A DNA stretch of 34,196 nucleotides from Lysobacteraceae bacterium (GTDB lineage: Bacteria > Pseudomonadota > Gammaproteobacteria > Xanthomonadales > Xanthomonadaceae). The first letter of the stretch is position 1; every line of letters begins with the position of its first letter. Under the pieces are notes generated by a model, which had not been told where the DNA came from, did no database searches, and worked only from the letters and a program-made list of their open reading frames with translations. Shown here piece after piece: positions 18,932 through 28,714 of this stretch. The translations under genes were made by a program, and so were the position numbers. The stretch spans positions 1 to 34,196 of the forward strand of contig QBLY01000025.1 in the NCBI GenBank assembly GCA_003241895.1. The letters are read 5' to 3'.

Positions 18932-20978
18932 GCCCGGCTTTCCTCGCGTACGTGCGGAGCGTCGTTTTCGCGGCGCTGCTGGCGCCGGTGGGCGCTGCGT
19001 GGGCGCAGTCCGGGCCCGACGAGGTCACGCTCAACTTCGTCAATACCGAGATCGAGGGCGTGGTGATGATCGTCAGCGACATCACCGGCAAGAACTTCGT
19101 GCTCGATCCGCGCGTGAAGGGAACCATCAGCATCGTTTCCGCCAAGCCGCTGCCGCGCGACATCGTCTATGACGTCTTCCTCTCGGCGCTGCGCCTGCAG
19201 GGCTATGCGGCCATCGAGGCCGGCAACGTCGTCCGCATCGTCCCCGAGGCCGACGCCAAGCTCTACCCAAACCAGGCCGGGCGCAGCCTGGTGCGTGGCG
19301 GGGACAGCGGCGACCGCATCCAGACCCGGGTGTTCAACCTCCGTTACCAGTCGGCGGAACAGCTGCTGCCGGTGCTGCGGCCGCTGATCGCGCCCAACAA
19401 TTCCGTTACCGCGCACCTGGGCAAGAACGCGTTGGTGATCACCGACTACGCCAACAACCTGCCGCGGCTGGCGCGCATCATCGAATCGATCGACCAGCCC
19501 GACACCAGCGAGCCGGTGGCGATACCGCTGCGCTATGCGTCGGCGCTGGACGTGGCGGCGACGGTCAACCGCCTGTTCGCCGAGTCCGGCCAGGCCGCGG
19601 CGCCGCCGGGCACCGCCGCGCGCTTCACCGTGGCCGCGGATGCGCGTTCGAACAGCCTGCTGGCGCGCATGAGCGATCCGTCGCGCATGAGCCAGCTGCG
19701 ACGCTTCGTAGCCCTGCTCGACACCCCGGGCAACGCCGGCGGCAATATCCACGTGGTTTACCTGCGCAACGCCGACGCGGTGAAGCTGGCCGCGACCCTG
19801 CGCGCGATCCACGGCGCCGCCGCCGGCCCCGACATGGACCGCCCCACCGGCGCGATGCTCGGGGCCGCGCTGCCGTCCGAGCCGGGCACGCAGCCGGGCG
19901 AACAGGCCACCGCCGGCATCATCCAGGCCGACGCCGCCACCAACTCGATCATCATCACGGCGCCCGACGCCATCTACAACAACCTGCGCGCCGTGCTGGA
20001 GAAGCTCGACGTGCGCCGCGCCCAGGTCTACGTGGAGGCGCTGATCGCGGAGCTCACCTCCGACAAGGCCGCCGAGTTCGGCATCCAGTGGCAAAACCTC
20101 GGCGGCCTGGACGAGAACGGCCGGCAGGTGTTCGGCGGCACCAATTTCGGCGGCGTCGGCCAGAACATCATCGGGATATCCCAGAACCCCGCGTCGGCCG
20201 GCCCGGGCCTCAACCTGGGCATCATCAACGGCCGCGTGGACATCCCGGGCATCGGCGAAATCCTCAACCTGGGCGTGCTGGTGCGGGCGCTGGAAACCGA
20301 CGCCAACGCCAACATCCTGTCCACGCCCACCCTGCTTACGGTCGACAACGAAGAAGCGTCGATCGTGATCGGCCAGAACGTGCCTTTCATCACCGGCCAG
20401 TACGCCACCACCGGTACCGGCACCACGCCGACGCCGTTCCAGACCATCGAGCGCCAGGACGTCGGCCTGACGCTGCGGATCAAGCCGCAGATCTCCGAAG
20501 GCGGCACGGTGCGGCTTGAGCTCTACCAGGAGGTTTCAAGCATCAACGACCGCTCCAACCCCGCCGGCGTGATCACCAACAAGCGCGCGGTGTCCTCGAC
20601 CGTGCTGGTGGACGACGGCCAGGTGGTGGTGATCGGCGGGCTGATGCAGGACGCCATCAGCGACGGCGTGCGCAAGGTGCCCCTGCTGGGCTCGATACCG
20701 GGCATCGGCGGGCTGTTCCGCAGCAAGAACCGCAGCCGCAGCAAGACCAACCTGATGATCTTCCTTCGCATCACCCTGGTGCGCGACAGCCAGCGCGCCG
20801 ACGCCTTCACCGGCGAGCGCTACGACTACATCCTGGGTGAGCAGGAGAAGACCCGCTTGCCGCGTGGCGCCCTGCTGGGTGAGCTGCCGCCGCCCATGCT
20901 GCCGGTGCGCACGCTGCCGCCGGCCGCCCCGGTGGTGCAGGACGTCGCGCCCTCCGCCACGCAAGACAAGCGCCAGCC

Positions 20979-20982
<4 letters not shown>
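18928..20982 (+). CDS. gspD: Type II secretion secretin D
   Basis: A 684-residue outer-membrane secretin. The signal peptide is about residues 1-26 (ending AAWA). N0 begins VTLNFVNTEIEGVVMIVSDITGKNFVLDPRV; several N domains follow, and the C-terminal secretin core contains ANILSTPTLLTVDNEEASIVIGQ..., IERQDVGLTLRIKPQI and VVVIGGLMQD. There is no lipobox, so it is not a lipoprotein, and the tail after the core is Pro-rich (PPPMLPVRTLPPAAPVVQ). ATG 18928 overlaps the gspC stop, and the stop overlaps the TTG of gspE. Confidence 0.96.
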
Positions 20983-22448
<1,466 letters not shown>

Positions 22449-22452
22449 GGCC

Positions 22453-23658
22453 ATGGACGCCTTCCGCTACCAGGCGCTGGATGCCGCCGGCCGCACCGTT
22501 TCCGGCGTGCTTGAGGCCGAAACGGCGCGCCAGGCGCGCGCCCAGCTGCGCGCGCAGAATCTTTTCCCGACCGCGGTCGACGCCGTGGACGCCCGCGCCA
22601 ACGCCGGGCGCAGTTGGGCCCGCGGCCTGCCATCCGCCGAACTGAGCCTGGTAACCCGGCAGCTGGCCACGCTGCTCGAATCAGGCCTGACGATGGAGCA
22701 GTCGCTGGACGCCCTGATCGAACAGGCGGCCGAGCCCCGCACCCGCGAGGTCCTGACCGGAGTGAAGATCGAAGTCACCGCCGGGCAGTCGCTGGCGGCG
22801 GCGCTGGGCGTGTATGGCAACAGCTTCCCGGAGTTCTACCGGGCGCTGGTGCACGGCGGCGAACAGTCGGGTGCGCTGCCGACGGTGCTGCAGCATCTTT
22901 CCGAGTACCTGGACGCGCGCCAGGCGCTGCGGCAGAAAACCAGCCTGGCGCTGCTGTATCCGCTGCTGGTTACCGTGGTCGCGATGGTGGTGGTGCTGGG
23001 ATTGCTGGTGTACGTGGTGCCGCAGGTGGTGCAGGTGTTCGAGCAGTCGCGGCAGCAGCTGCCGCTGCTCACGCGGATGCTGATCGGTTCGAGCGATGTC
23101 CTGCGCGGCAGCTGGCCGTGGCTGCTGGCGCTGCTGGCCGGTGGGGTGTTCGCCGTGCGCGCCCTGCTGGGGCGCAGCGGGCCCCGGCGCCGCTGGAACG
23201 CGTGGCTGCTGCGCCTGCCTTGGCTGGGGCCGTTGGTGCGGGGCGTGAACACCTCGCGCTTCGCCAGCACGCTGGCCATCCTGGTCCGCGGCGGCGTGCC
23301 GCTGCTGCCTGCGCTCGAGTCGGGGGCCCGGGTGATGGACAACATCGTGATGCGCGAGGCGACGGTGCGCGCGATCGAGCGCGTGCGCGAGGGCGCCAGC
23401 CTGGCGCGTGCGCTGGGCGAAGCCAAGGTGTTCCCGCCCCTGCTGGTGCACCTGGTGGCCAGCGGCGAAGCAAGCGGCCGGCTCGAGCACATGCTCGAGC
23501 GGGCTGCGCAGCTCGAAACACGGGCGCTGGAGCGGCGCCTTGCGGTGTTCCTCACGCTGATCGAGCCGGTGATGATCCTGCTGATGGGCGGCGTGGTGCT
23601 GCTGATCGTCCTGGCCATCCTGCTGCCGATCATGGAAATCAACCAGCTGGTCACCTGA
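22453..23658 (+). CDS. gspF: Type II secretion inner-membrane protein F
   Basis: A 401-residue polytopic platform protein. The N-terminal MDAFRYQALDAAGRTVSGVLEA is characteristic. Two GspF domains repeat around three membrane spans at about 171-197, 218-240 and 371-397. ATG 22453 lies 4 bases after the gspE stop. In canonical loci gspG follows directly; here the next 754 bases are a gene-free repeat block, and gspG starts the opposite-strand operon 4.2 kb away. Confidence 0.95.
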   Translation: MDAFRYQALDAAGRTVSGVLEAETARQARAQLRAQNLFPTAVDAVDARANAGRSWARGLPSAELSLVTRQLATLLESGLTMEQSLDALIEQAAEPRTREVLTGVKIEVTAGQSLAAALGVYGNSFPEFYRALVHGGEQSGALPTVLQHLSEYLDARQALRQKTSLALLYPLLVTVVAMVVVLGLLVYVVPQVVQVFEQSRQQLPLLTRMLIGSSDVLRGSWPWLLALLAGGVFAVRALLGRSGPRRRWNAWLLRLPWLGPLVRGVNTSRFASTLAILVRGGVPLLPALESGARVMDNIVMREATVRAIERVREGASLARALGEAKVFPPLLVHLVASGEASGRLEHMLERAAQLETRALERRLAVFLTLIEPVMILLMGGVVLLIVLAILLPIMEINQLVT

Positions 23659-23660
23659 GA

Positions 23661-23676
23661 GAAGTAGCAAAAAAAG
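23661..23676. repeat. 16-bp direct repeat, copy 1 (GAAGTAGCAAAAAAAG)
   Basis: Identical to the copy at 24349-24364. It starts 2 bases after the gspF stop. Read on the minus strand it is CTTTTTTTGCTACTTC, the same as the U-tract end of the ompA terminator, but without a matching GC-rich stem here. Confidence 0.85.
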
Positions 23677-23720
23677 GTTCTTCTCCCAAGTCAGGGATTT
23701 TGCCAGCCTTGCCTCTGGCG

Positions 23721-23810
23721 CCGGCATCACCGCGGCAGCGAGGGTCTCTTTGCACTCGGTGAAGCTTTTTATCTCCTGCAAAGAGACCCTCGCTGCCACG
23801 GCAATGCCGG
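23721..23810. repeat. Long inverted repeat 1
   Basis: The arms 23734-23754 and 23777-23797 are a perfect 21-bp inverted repeat with a 22-base loop. Extending to 23721 and 23810 gives 34-base arms with 31 matches. The three imperfect pairs are C/A on the plus strand and therefore G-U wobbles in minus-strand RNA, so a minus transcript would fold completely. No U-run follows it, so it is not a standard terminator. Confidence 0.85.
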
Positions 23811-24156
23811 TAGGTAGCTGAACGGGTCGCTGATCGGCGAGACGGTTCGGTCGCCGCGCTTTGCTTGCGCCTGTGACGGTTGGTTCCTTCCCAGGACATT
23901 TTTCCGCCGAGCGGGTTTGGTTGACCCGTCGCACGCTTCGAGGCCGTGTACGGCCTAGCGCGGCGCGTCCCTACGGACACTTTTAGGTGGAGTCAGCGCA
24001 AGCCCGAGTGTGCGGGCCAGTCCCGAGTCCTCGTCCTTCCAATGCTGGGAGAAAGGCTGCAATCGCGTGAAGCGCGCTTTCGGCTAATCGGTTTGCACCG
24101 GCGGCCTCAATCATGCACGGACGATCGCTTTTGGCGACGGTGTGCCCGGGGGATAC

Positions 24157-24285
24157 GTGGCGCCGCCCTGCGATGCAGTAGTTCATTGAAGTGGAGGCAG
24201 GAGGCCGGAACGGCCGCCTATCGGTGGACACGGACGTCGTTCCGATTGGCGGTCAATGAACTACTGCATTGCAGGGCGGTGCTGC
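24157..24285. repeat. Long inverted repeat 2 with inner stem
   Basis: The arms 24161-24189 and 24253-24281 pair at 27 of 29 positions, plus two G-U pairs in plus-strand RNA. Four more pairs extend outward to 24157 and 24285 (two of them G-U). An inner 11-base stem with one mismatch (24214-24224 with 24242-24252) abuts the right arm. The remaining left-hand bases form a bulge. Arm core: ATGCAGTAGTTCATTGA. Confidence 0.85.
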
Positions 24286-24348
24286 CTCGAAGCTCCGTTG
24301 TGCGGCTTTTCGTGGACCCGGCCAAGCCGACACTCCCCTCAGTTGGGC

Positions 24349-24364
24349 GAAGTAGCAAAAAAAG
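24349..24364. repeat. 16-bp direct repeat, copy 2 (GAAGTAGCAAAAAAAG)
   Basis: Identical to 23661-23676, 672 bases away. This copy forms the U-tract side of the ompA terminator. Confidence 0.85.
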
Positions 24365-24384
24365 ACCCGGCCTGGGGCCGGGTC
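24357..24384 (-). terminator. Intrinsic terminator of ompA-like gene
   Basis: A perfect 9-bp stem (24364-24372 with 24376-24384, GACCCGGCC/GGCCGGGTC) with a 3-base loop is followed on the minus strand by seven T. It lies 28 bases past the OmpA-family stop. Confidence 0.9.
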
Positions 24385-24412
24385 GGAAGTGGCGCTCTGC
24401 AATGGGTGCGGG

Positions 24413-25564
24413 TCAGTTCTCGACGTTGAGCTCGGTGCGGCGATTGGTCTCGCTCTTGCAGGCCGGGAAGTCGTCGCCCAGCTGCTCCAGCGGACGGCTT
24501 TCGCCGTAGCCGTTCGGGCCCGTCATGCGCCCGGCGTCGATGCCGGCGTTGGCCAGGTAGTCGTACACCACGCGTGCACGCCGTCCGGACAAGTCCTGGT
24601 TGTAGCCCTCGGCGCCGCATTCGTCGGTGTGGCCGGCCAGCTCGAAGCGCAGCTGCGGATACTTGGCCAGGATGGCCACGGCCTCGTCCAGCGTAGCGAT
24701 GGCGTCGGGCCGCAGCGTGTCGCGGTCGAAGTCGAAGTTGACGCCCTTGAGATCGATCGTCAGCGGCACCGGGCAGCCGTCCTGGCCGATGGCCTGGCCG
24801 GCCGCCGAATCCGGGCAGCGGTCGTTGCAGTTGTTGACGCCGTCGCGGTCATCGTCCAGGTCCGCGCAGGTCTGCTGCTGCACCGGCGGCAAGCTGGCGA
24901 CGATGGGCGCCGCCGCCTGCCCGAACCGATAGACCAGGCCGGCCGACAGCATGTCGATGTCGCCCTTGTTGTCTACGGCGTCATCGATGCGGTAACGCTC
25001 GGCCTCGATCCGCATCGACAGCGAGGGGTTGAAGGCGAACTCCATGCCCACGCCGAACTTGTAGTTCAGTTCCTTGGACGTGGGGTTGGGGTCGAGCACG
25101 TTCACCGCACCCGTGCCGACGAAGCGGGTATCGGCCTCGGCGTAGAGCGCACCGATCCGGGCGAACAGCGAGAACCGGTCGTTGAGCGGCATGCGGCCGA
25201 CCAGGTCGAGGTTCACGCCGCGCAGATCGATATCGCCCGTCAGCGTCCCGGCCGGCGTCGTGGTCAGGGCGTAGCCGTACTGGCCCAGGTCGACGTAGCC
25301 GCCCTCAAGCGCGAAGTACGGACTGAACTGGTAGCCAAGGTAGGCCTTGTAGCCATTGTCGCGATCGAAGTCCTCGATCGTGCCGACGGTGAAGCCGCGT
25401 CCGGCGAGGCTGCTGATGATGCGCGCGTCGTCGATGGTCGCTGCGGTCCAGCCGTAGTTGCCGCCCACGTACCAGCCATCGCCGTCGTAGGCCGCCGCGC
25501 CGCCGCTTGCGAGGGCCGCGAGGATGGCCAGCGGCAGCAGCCTTGAGGATTTGCAGAGGTTCAT
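24413..25564 (-). CDS. OmpA-family outer-membrane protein
   Basis: A 383-residue envelope protein. The signal peptide is about residues 1-25 (GGAAA before YDGDG). Residues about 30-215 are an OmpA-like 8-strand beta-barrel (WYVGGNYGWT ... AGLVYRF). A thrombospondin-type-3-like acidic linker at 236-265 (DLDDDRDGVNNCNDRCPD) carries four Cys. The C-terminal OmpA domain (about 270-383) binds peptidoglycan: GHTDECGAEGYNQDLSGRR includes Asp314 and Arg329, with Cys316 and Cys369 as the usual disulfide pair. ATG 25564 has GGAG 6 bases upstream. It lies 36 bases downstream of the ice-binding-domain lipoprotein gene on the same strand, with no terminator between, so the two are probably one transcript. 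Confidence 0.93.
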   Translation of the reverse strand: MNLCKSSRLLPLAILAALASGGAAAYDGDGWYVGGNYGWTAATIDDARIISSLAGRGFTVGTIEDFDRDNGYKAYLGYQFSPYFALEGGYVDLGQYGYALTTTPAGTLTGDIDLRGVNLDLVGRMPLNDRFSLFARIGALYAEADTRFVGTGAVNVLDPNPTSKELNYKFGVGMEFAFNPSLSMRIEAERYRIDDAVDNKGDIDMLSAGLVYRFGQAAAPIVASLPPVQQQTCADLDDDRDGVNNCNDRCPDSAAGQAIGQDGCPVPLTIDLKGVNFDFDRDTLRPDAIATLDEAVAILAKYPQLRFELAGHTDECGAEGYNQDLSGRRARVVYDYLANAGIDAGRMTGPNGYGESRPLEQLGDDFPACKSETNRRTELNVEN

Positions 25565-25600
25565 GTCTTTCTCCAGGAATGACGGCTCATGGTCCAGCCC

Positions 25601-27577
25601 TTACGGGCCGGGCACATTGATGATCGTGTTGACCAGGGTGACCGAGGCGCCGAGCGAGAGCAGTCGACCGTTCACGATGACGGGCGTGACGTTGCCGTCC
25701 GTGGATACCGCTGCGCCGGCCTGGGCGATCACCGTGCCTACGAAGGTTCCGCCGCCTGCGGCATTGATGGTCGCCGCGCTGCCCACCTGCCAGTAGACGT
25801 TCTTGGGCTGCGCACCGTTGATGAGGATGATGCTCCGCGGGAAGGCCGCGCCCGGGCCACCCACGGTCAGCGACGTCGCCATCTGGAACACCCAGGTCGC
25901 GTTGGGGTCACCCTGCGCATCGAGGGTGAGGTCGCCGCCCTGGATCATGAACGAGCCGGCCGCCGCGGTGTAGGTGCCCGGGGCAAGCACGAGGTTGGCG
26001 AGGTTGCCTGCGCCCGGATCCAGGCCAGGCGGCCGGGCAACCAGATCGTTGTACAAGACCAGCGCATCGGCGCGGGCCTGCATGGCCACCGCCAGGGTCG
26101 CTGCGGTGCCCTCGGTCGGGCACAGCGGGGTCGGTGACGGCGGTGCGGTGTAGATCAGGCCGTTGACGAGGCCGGCGTTGAGCGGCGTTTCCGTGTAGAT
26201 GCAGCCCGGGCCCGCGTCATGGAAGCCGGTGACCGCGGTGGACACGGCCGTGGTGCCGATGTCGCCGTTGATGATGGTGAGCAGGCCCTGGTTGGTCATG
26301 CCGGCTGATCCCCCGAACACGCCGAAGGTGCGGGCCGTGCCCAACACGGGCGGGATCGCGCACGGGGCGGCGGCGACGGTGAAGCTCCAGGTGTAGTCCA
26401 CCAGCATGGCGTTGGCCGGCAGCGCCAGGTCCTTGACGCCGGTGGCGCCGCCCTTGATGGTCGCGGTGTAGAGGCCGCCCAGGGTCAGCGCAGCATTGGG
26501 CTGGAAGGTGGCGATCCGGCCCGTGGTGGCGTCGAGCGTGATGGTCAAGGCGGCGACGGGGACGGCGCCGGGACCCACGACGGTGAAGGTCGAGGACGTG
26601 ATGCTCAGCGGGTCCATGCGGGTGCCGGACGGCACCTCGAAGGCCGCGCTGATGGAGGCGTTCGGGCAGACGTTCGGCGCGCCGGCCGCGGGGGACGTCG
26701 ACAGCACCGAAACGTTCGCCGGCGGAATCACCGCAGCGGCCGTGGTGAAGGTCCAGACATAGTCACTGGGACCCGGAAGCGGAGCCTGGTTGCCGGCCAG
26801 CGCATTGCCGGCGATGTCGGTCGCGGCCATGGTGATGCGCGCGGTGTAGGTGGTACCCAGGGCGAGCGGCGCCGGCGGTGCGAACGCTGCGGTCCGTGAA
26901 CCGACGGAGTAGCTGACCACGCCGATGGGGGCGACGCAGGGCGCGCTGCAGGTCAAGGTGAAGCTGGTGGCGCTGATGGTCGCCGGCGCCATGTCCTCGC
27001 TGAACGTCGCGGTGATCGCGGTGTTGCTCGCGACGCCGGGCGTCGGGCCGGGAATCGTCGTCGCCGGCTGCGTGGAAATCACGCGCGGGCGGGTGAGGTC
27101 CGGGGCAACGCCGGTGGTGAAGCGCCAGACATAGGGGCTGGCCATCGAAAGACCCGTGGCGATGCTGGTGGCACCGGTGACGGTCGCGGTGTACTGCGTG
27201 AGCGGGGTCAGGCCCGTGCCGGCCGCCAGGTTGAACGTGGCGATGCGGCCCGCGGAATCAAGCGTGACCGTGCCGACCGGATTGATGCACGGCGCCGCAC
27301 AGGTGACAGTGAAGCTGGAGCCGCTTCCGATCGCCCGCACTGGCTCACTGAACGTGGCGGTGATCATCGGGCTGTTGATCGCGACAGCGGTGGCGCCATT
27401 GAGGGGCGTCACGGCAATCACCGTGGGCGCCAGGGCGGCTCCACCGGGACCGCCAAGGATCGGATCGCGTCCGCCGTCGCCGCCACCGCCGCAGCCTGCG
27501 ACCAGGGTGCCCAGCAGCGCGAGCATCAGCCAGGGCTTGAATCCGGGCGAGCCATCGAATCGAGTGATCGCGTTCAT
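25601..27577 (-). CDS. Lipoprotein with three Ig-like (Big_5) repeats and a DUF3494 ice-binding-type domain
   Basis: A 658-residue exported protein. Its signal peptide ends in a lipobox LVAG-Cys29, followed by a Gly-rich tether. Three SbsA-type Ig-like domains lie at about 48-155, 160-277 and 285-400; each opens with a TxPxxG(A/V)-type strand and ends Y(V/T)W(R/T/S)FT. Domains 1 and 2 contain a repeated TC(A/S)APC motif. Residues about 410-655 match the ice-binding DUF3494 fold: FGVFGGSAGMTNQGLLTIING, GDLTLDAQGDPNATWVFQM, SIILINGAQPKNVYWQVGS and NGRLLSLGASVTLVNTII. ATG 27577 has AGGA 8 bases ahead. Members of this fold include antifreeze adhesins, but many mesophiles carry it and here ice binding is only a possibility. 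A surface adhesin or biofilm role is inferred. Confidence 0.88.
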   Translation of the reverse strand: MNAITRFDGSPGFKPWLMLALLGTLVAGCGGGGDGGRDPILGGPGGAALAPTVIAVTPLNGATAVAINSPMITATFSEPVRAIGSGSSFTVTCAAPCINPVGTVTLDSAGRIATFNLAAGTGLTPLTQYTATVTGATSIATGLSMASPYVWRFTTGVAPDLTRPRVISTQPATTIPGPTPGVASNTAITATFSEDMAPATISATSFTLTCSAPCVAPIGVVSYSVGSRTAAFAPPAPLALGTTYTARITMAATDIAGNALAGNQAPLPGPSDYVWTFTTAAAVIPPANVSVLSTSPAAGAPNVCPNASISAAFEVPSGTRMDPLSITSSTFTVVGPGAVPVAALTITLDATTGRIATFQPNAALTLGGLYTATIKGGATGVKDLALPANAMLVDYTWSFTVAAAPCAIPPVLGTARTFGVFGGSAGMTNQGLLTIINGDIGTTAVSTAVTGFHDAGPGCIYTETPLNAGLVNGLIYTAPPSPTPLCPTEGTAATLAVAMQARADALVLYNDLVARPPGLDPGAGNLANLVLAPGTYTAAAGSFMIQGGDLTLDAQGDPNATWVFQMATSLTVGGPGAAFPRSIILINGAQPKNVYWQVGSAATINAAGGGTFVGTVIAQAGAAVSTDGNVTPVIVNGRLLSLGASVTLVNTIINVPGP

Positions 27578-27862
27578 TGTCTATTCCTATGTTGATCTGG
27601 TCCCGGATGACAGCGCTGCGCCCAGCCAGGACGTGGTGATGCCGGCACTGCCCGGCGATTGCCGGTCGGGAGTTCAGGTGACGCAGGAATACGCCTGTGT
27701 CGTCTGGCGGTCTGTGCGGAAGGCAACGTAGCGCCGCCGCTGTGTGCGCTGGCGCACGTTCGCAGGCAAGCATGGCGTCGGCGTCGTGATCGGCCGCGTT
27801 GCGCGCGTGACCCGGATGCCGGGGGCCGCGCCGGGTTGCCGTCCGTCAGGCCGTGGCCGCGC
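27578..27862. other. Gene-free spacer upstream of the ice-binding-domain gene
   Basis: These 285 bases separate the K+ channel stop from the lipoprotein start, both on minus. I see no gene, no T-rich terminator after the channel gene, and no pattern matching a c-di-GMP or other riboswitch that I can recognise. It must hold the lipoprotein/ompA promoter, but no confident -35/-10 pair is visible. Confidence 0.5.
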
Positions 27863-28714
27863 TCAAGGCGCCAGCAGTTCGGCGCCGCAGCACCGGCAGC
27901 GCAGCGCGTCGGCTTCGTGCTCGGCGAGGCCACAGCCCGGGCAGGCCACCTTGCGGCGTTGGCGCAGGCCCGCCGCAAGCTCGGCGGTATAAATGCCGGT
28001 CGGCACGGCGATCATGCCGTAGCCGATCAGGATCAGCAGCGAGGTGACCAACTGGCCCAGCGGGGTCAGGGGGGTGATGTCTCCGAAACCGACGGTGGCC
28101 ATGGTGACGATGGCCCAGTACATGGAGACCGGAATGCTGGTGAAGCCGTTCTCCGGACCCTCGATCACATACATCGCCGCGCCGAAGATCACCACCAGGG
28201 TCAGCACGGCGAGCAGGAATACAGCGATCTTGCGGCGCGCCCGATACAGCGCGTCGATCAGCATGCCGCCGGCCTCGGTGTACTCCATCAGCTTGAGTAC
28301 CCGGAATATCCGCAGGATACGCAGGATCCGCACCACCAGCAGGGCCTGGCTGCCGGGCAGCAGCAGCGAGAGGTAGGTGGGCAGGATCGACAGCAGGTCG
28401 ATCACGCCGTAGAAGCTGCGGGCATAGCGCAGCGGGTGCTTCACCACCGCCAGCCGCGCCAGGTACTCGGCCGTGAACAGCAGGGTGAAACCCCATTCGA
28501 TGGCATAGAAAATGCGGCCCCAGCGGGCGTGCAGTCCCGATACGCTGTCCAGGATCACGACGATGACGCTGGCGATGATGGCGACCATCAGCATCAGGTC
28601 GAAGCGCCGCGAAGGGCCACGTTCGTGGTGGAAGATGATGTGGAACCAGCGCGCGCGCCAGCCGTGCGTGGCCGCCGGGCCGAGGTTTTCGCCGGAAAGT
28701 CGCGGGCCGTTCAC
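27863..28714 (-). CDS. Voltage-gated potassium channel with C-terminal zinc-ribbon-like tail
   Basis: A 283-residue six-span ion channel. S1-S4 lie at about 39-145. S4 (VRILRILRIFRVLKL) has Arg/Lys at 129, 132, 135, 138 and 141, the every-third-residue voltage sensor. The pore carries TMATVGFGD at 204-212, a GFG-type K+ selectivity filter. After S6 a short tail has Cys258/Cys261 and Cys273/Cys276 (CPGCG ... CRCCG), a probable zinc ribbon in place of an RCK domain. The start is GTG 28714, overlapping the preceding stop as GTGA. It is the last gene of the thiE-hemL unit. Confidence 0.93.
   Translation of the reverse strand: MNGPRLSGENLGPAATHGWRARWFHIIFHHERGPSRRFDLMLMVAIIASVIVVILDSVSGLHARWGRIFYAIEWGFTLLFTAEYLARLAVVKHPLRYARSFYGVIDLLSILPTYLSLLLPGSQALLVVRILRILRIFRVLKLMEYTEAGGMLIDALYRARRKIAVFLLAVLTLVVIFGAAMYVIEGPENGFTSIPVSMYWAIVTMATVGFGDITPLTPLGQLVTSLLILIGYGMIAVPTGIYTAELAAGLRQRRKVACPGCGLAEHEADALRCRCCGAELLAP

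Larger units (their letters stand above)
23659..24412. other. Gene-free structured block between gspF and ompA
   Basis: These 754 bases carry no convincing gene. They are less GC-rich than the flanks. They contain a 16-base direct repeat near both ends, two long near-perfect inverted repeats, a small palindrome (23941-23956, arms AGGCCGT/ACGGCCT) and the ompA terminator. The open frames inside (for example minus 23651-23980 and minus 23983-24231) have no ribosome-binding site, no recognisable family and a composition like random reading, and they run through the repeats. Confidence 0.8.

Noticed and set aside
23721-23810. Inverted repeat 1 as the gspF intrinsic terminator
   Set aside because: No U-tract follows the stem on the plus strand, and the stem is much longer than normal terminators.
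23651-24231. Two minus-strand open frames (109 and 82 residues) in the repeat block
   Set aside because: No ribosome-binding sites, Arg/Ala/Ser-rich composition, and they read through inverted repeats; more consistent with non-coding repeat DNA.
27578-27862. c-di-GMP riboswitch ahead of the ice-binding-domain lipoprotein
   Set aside because: The conserved aptamer core sequences are not found on the minus strand.
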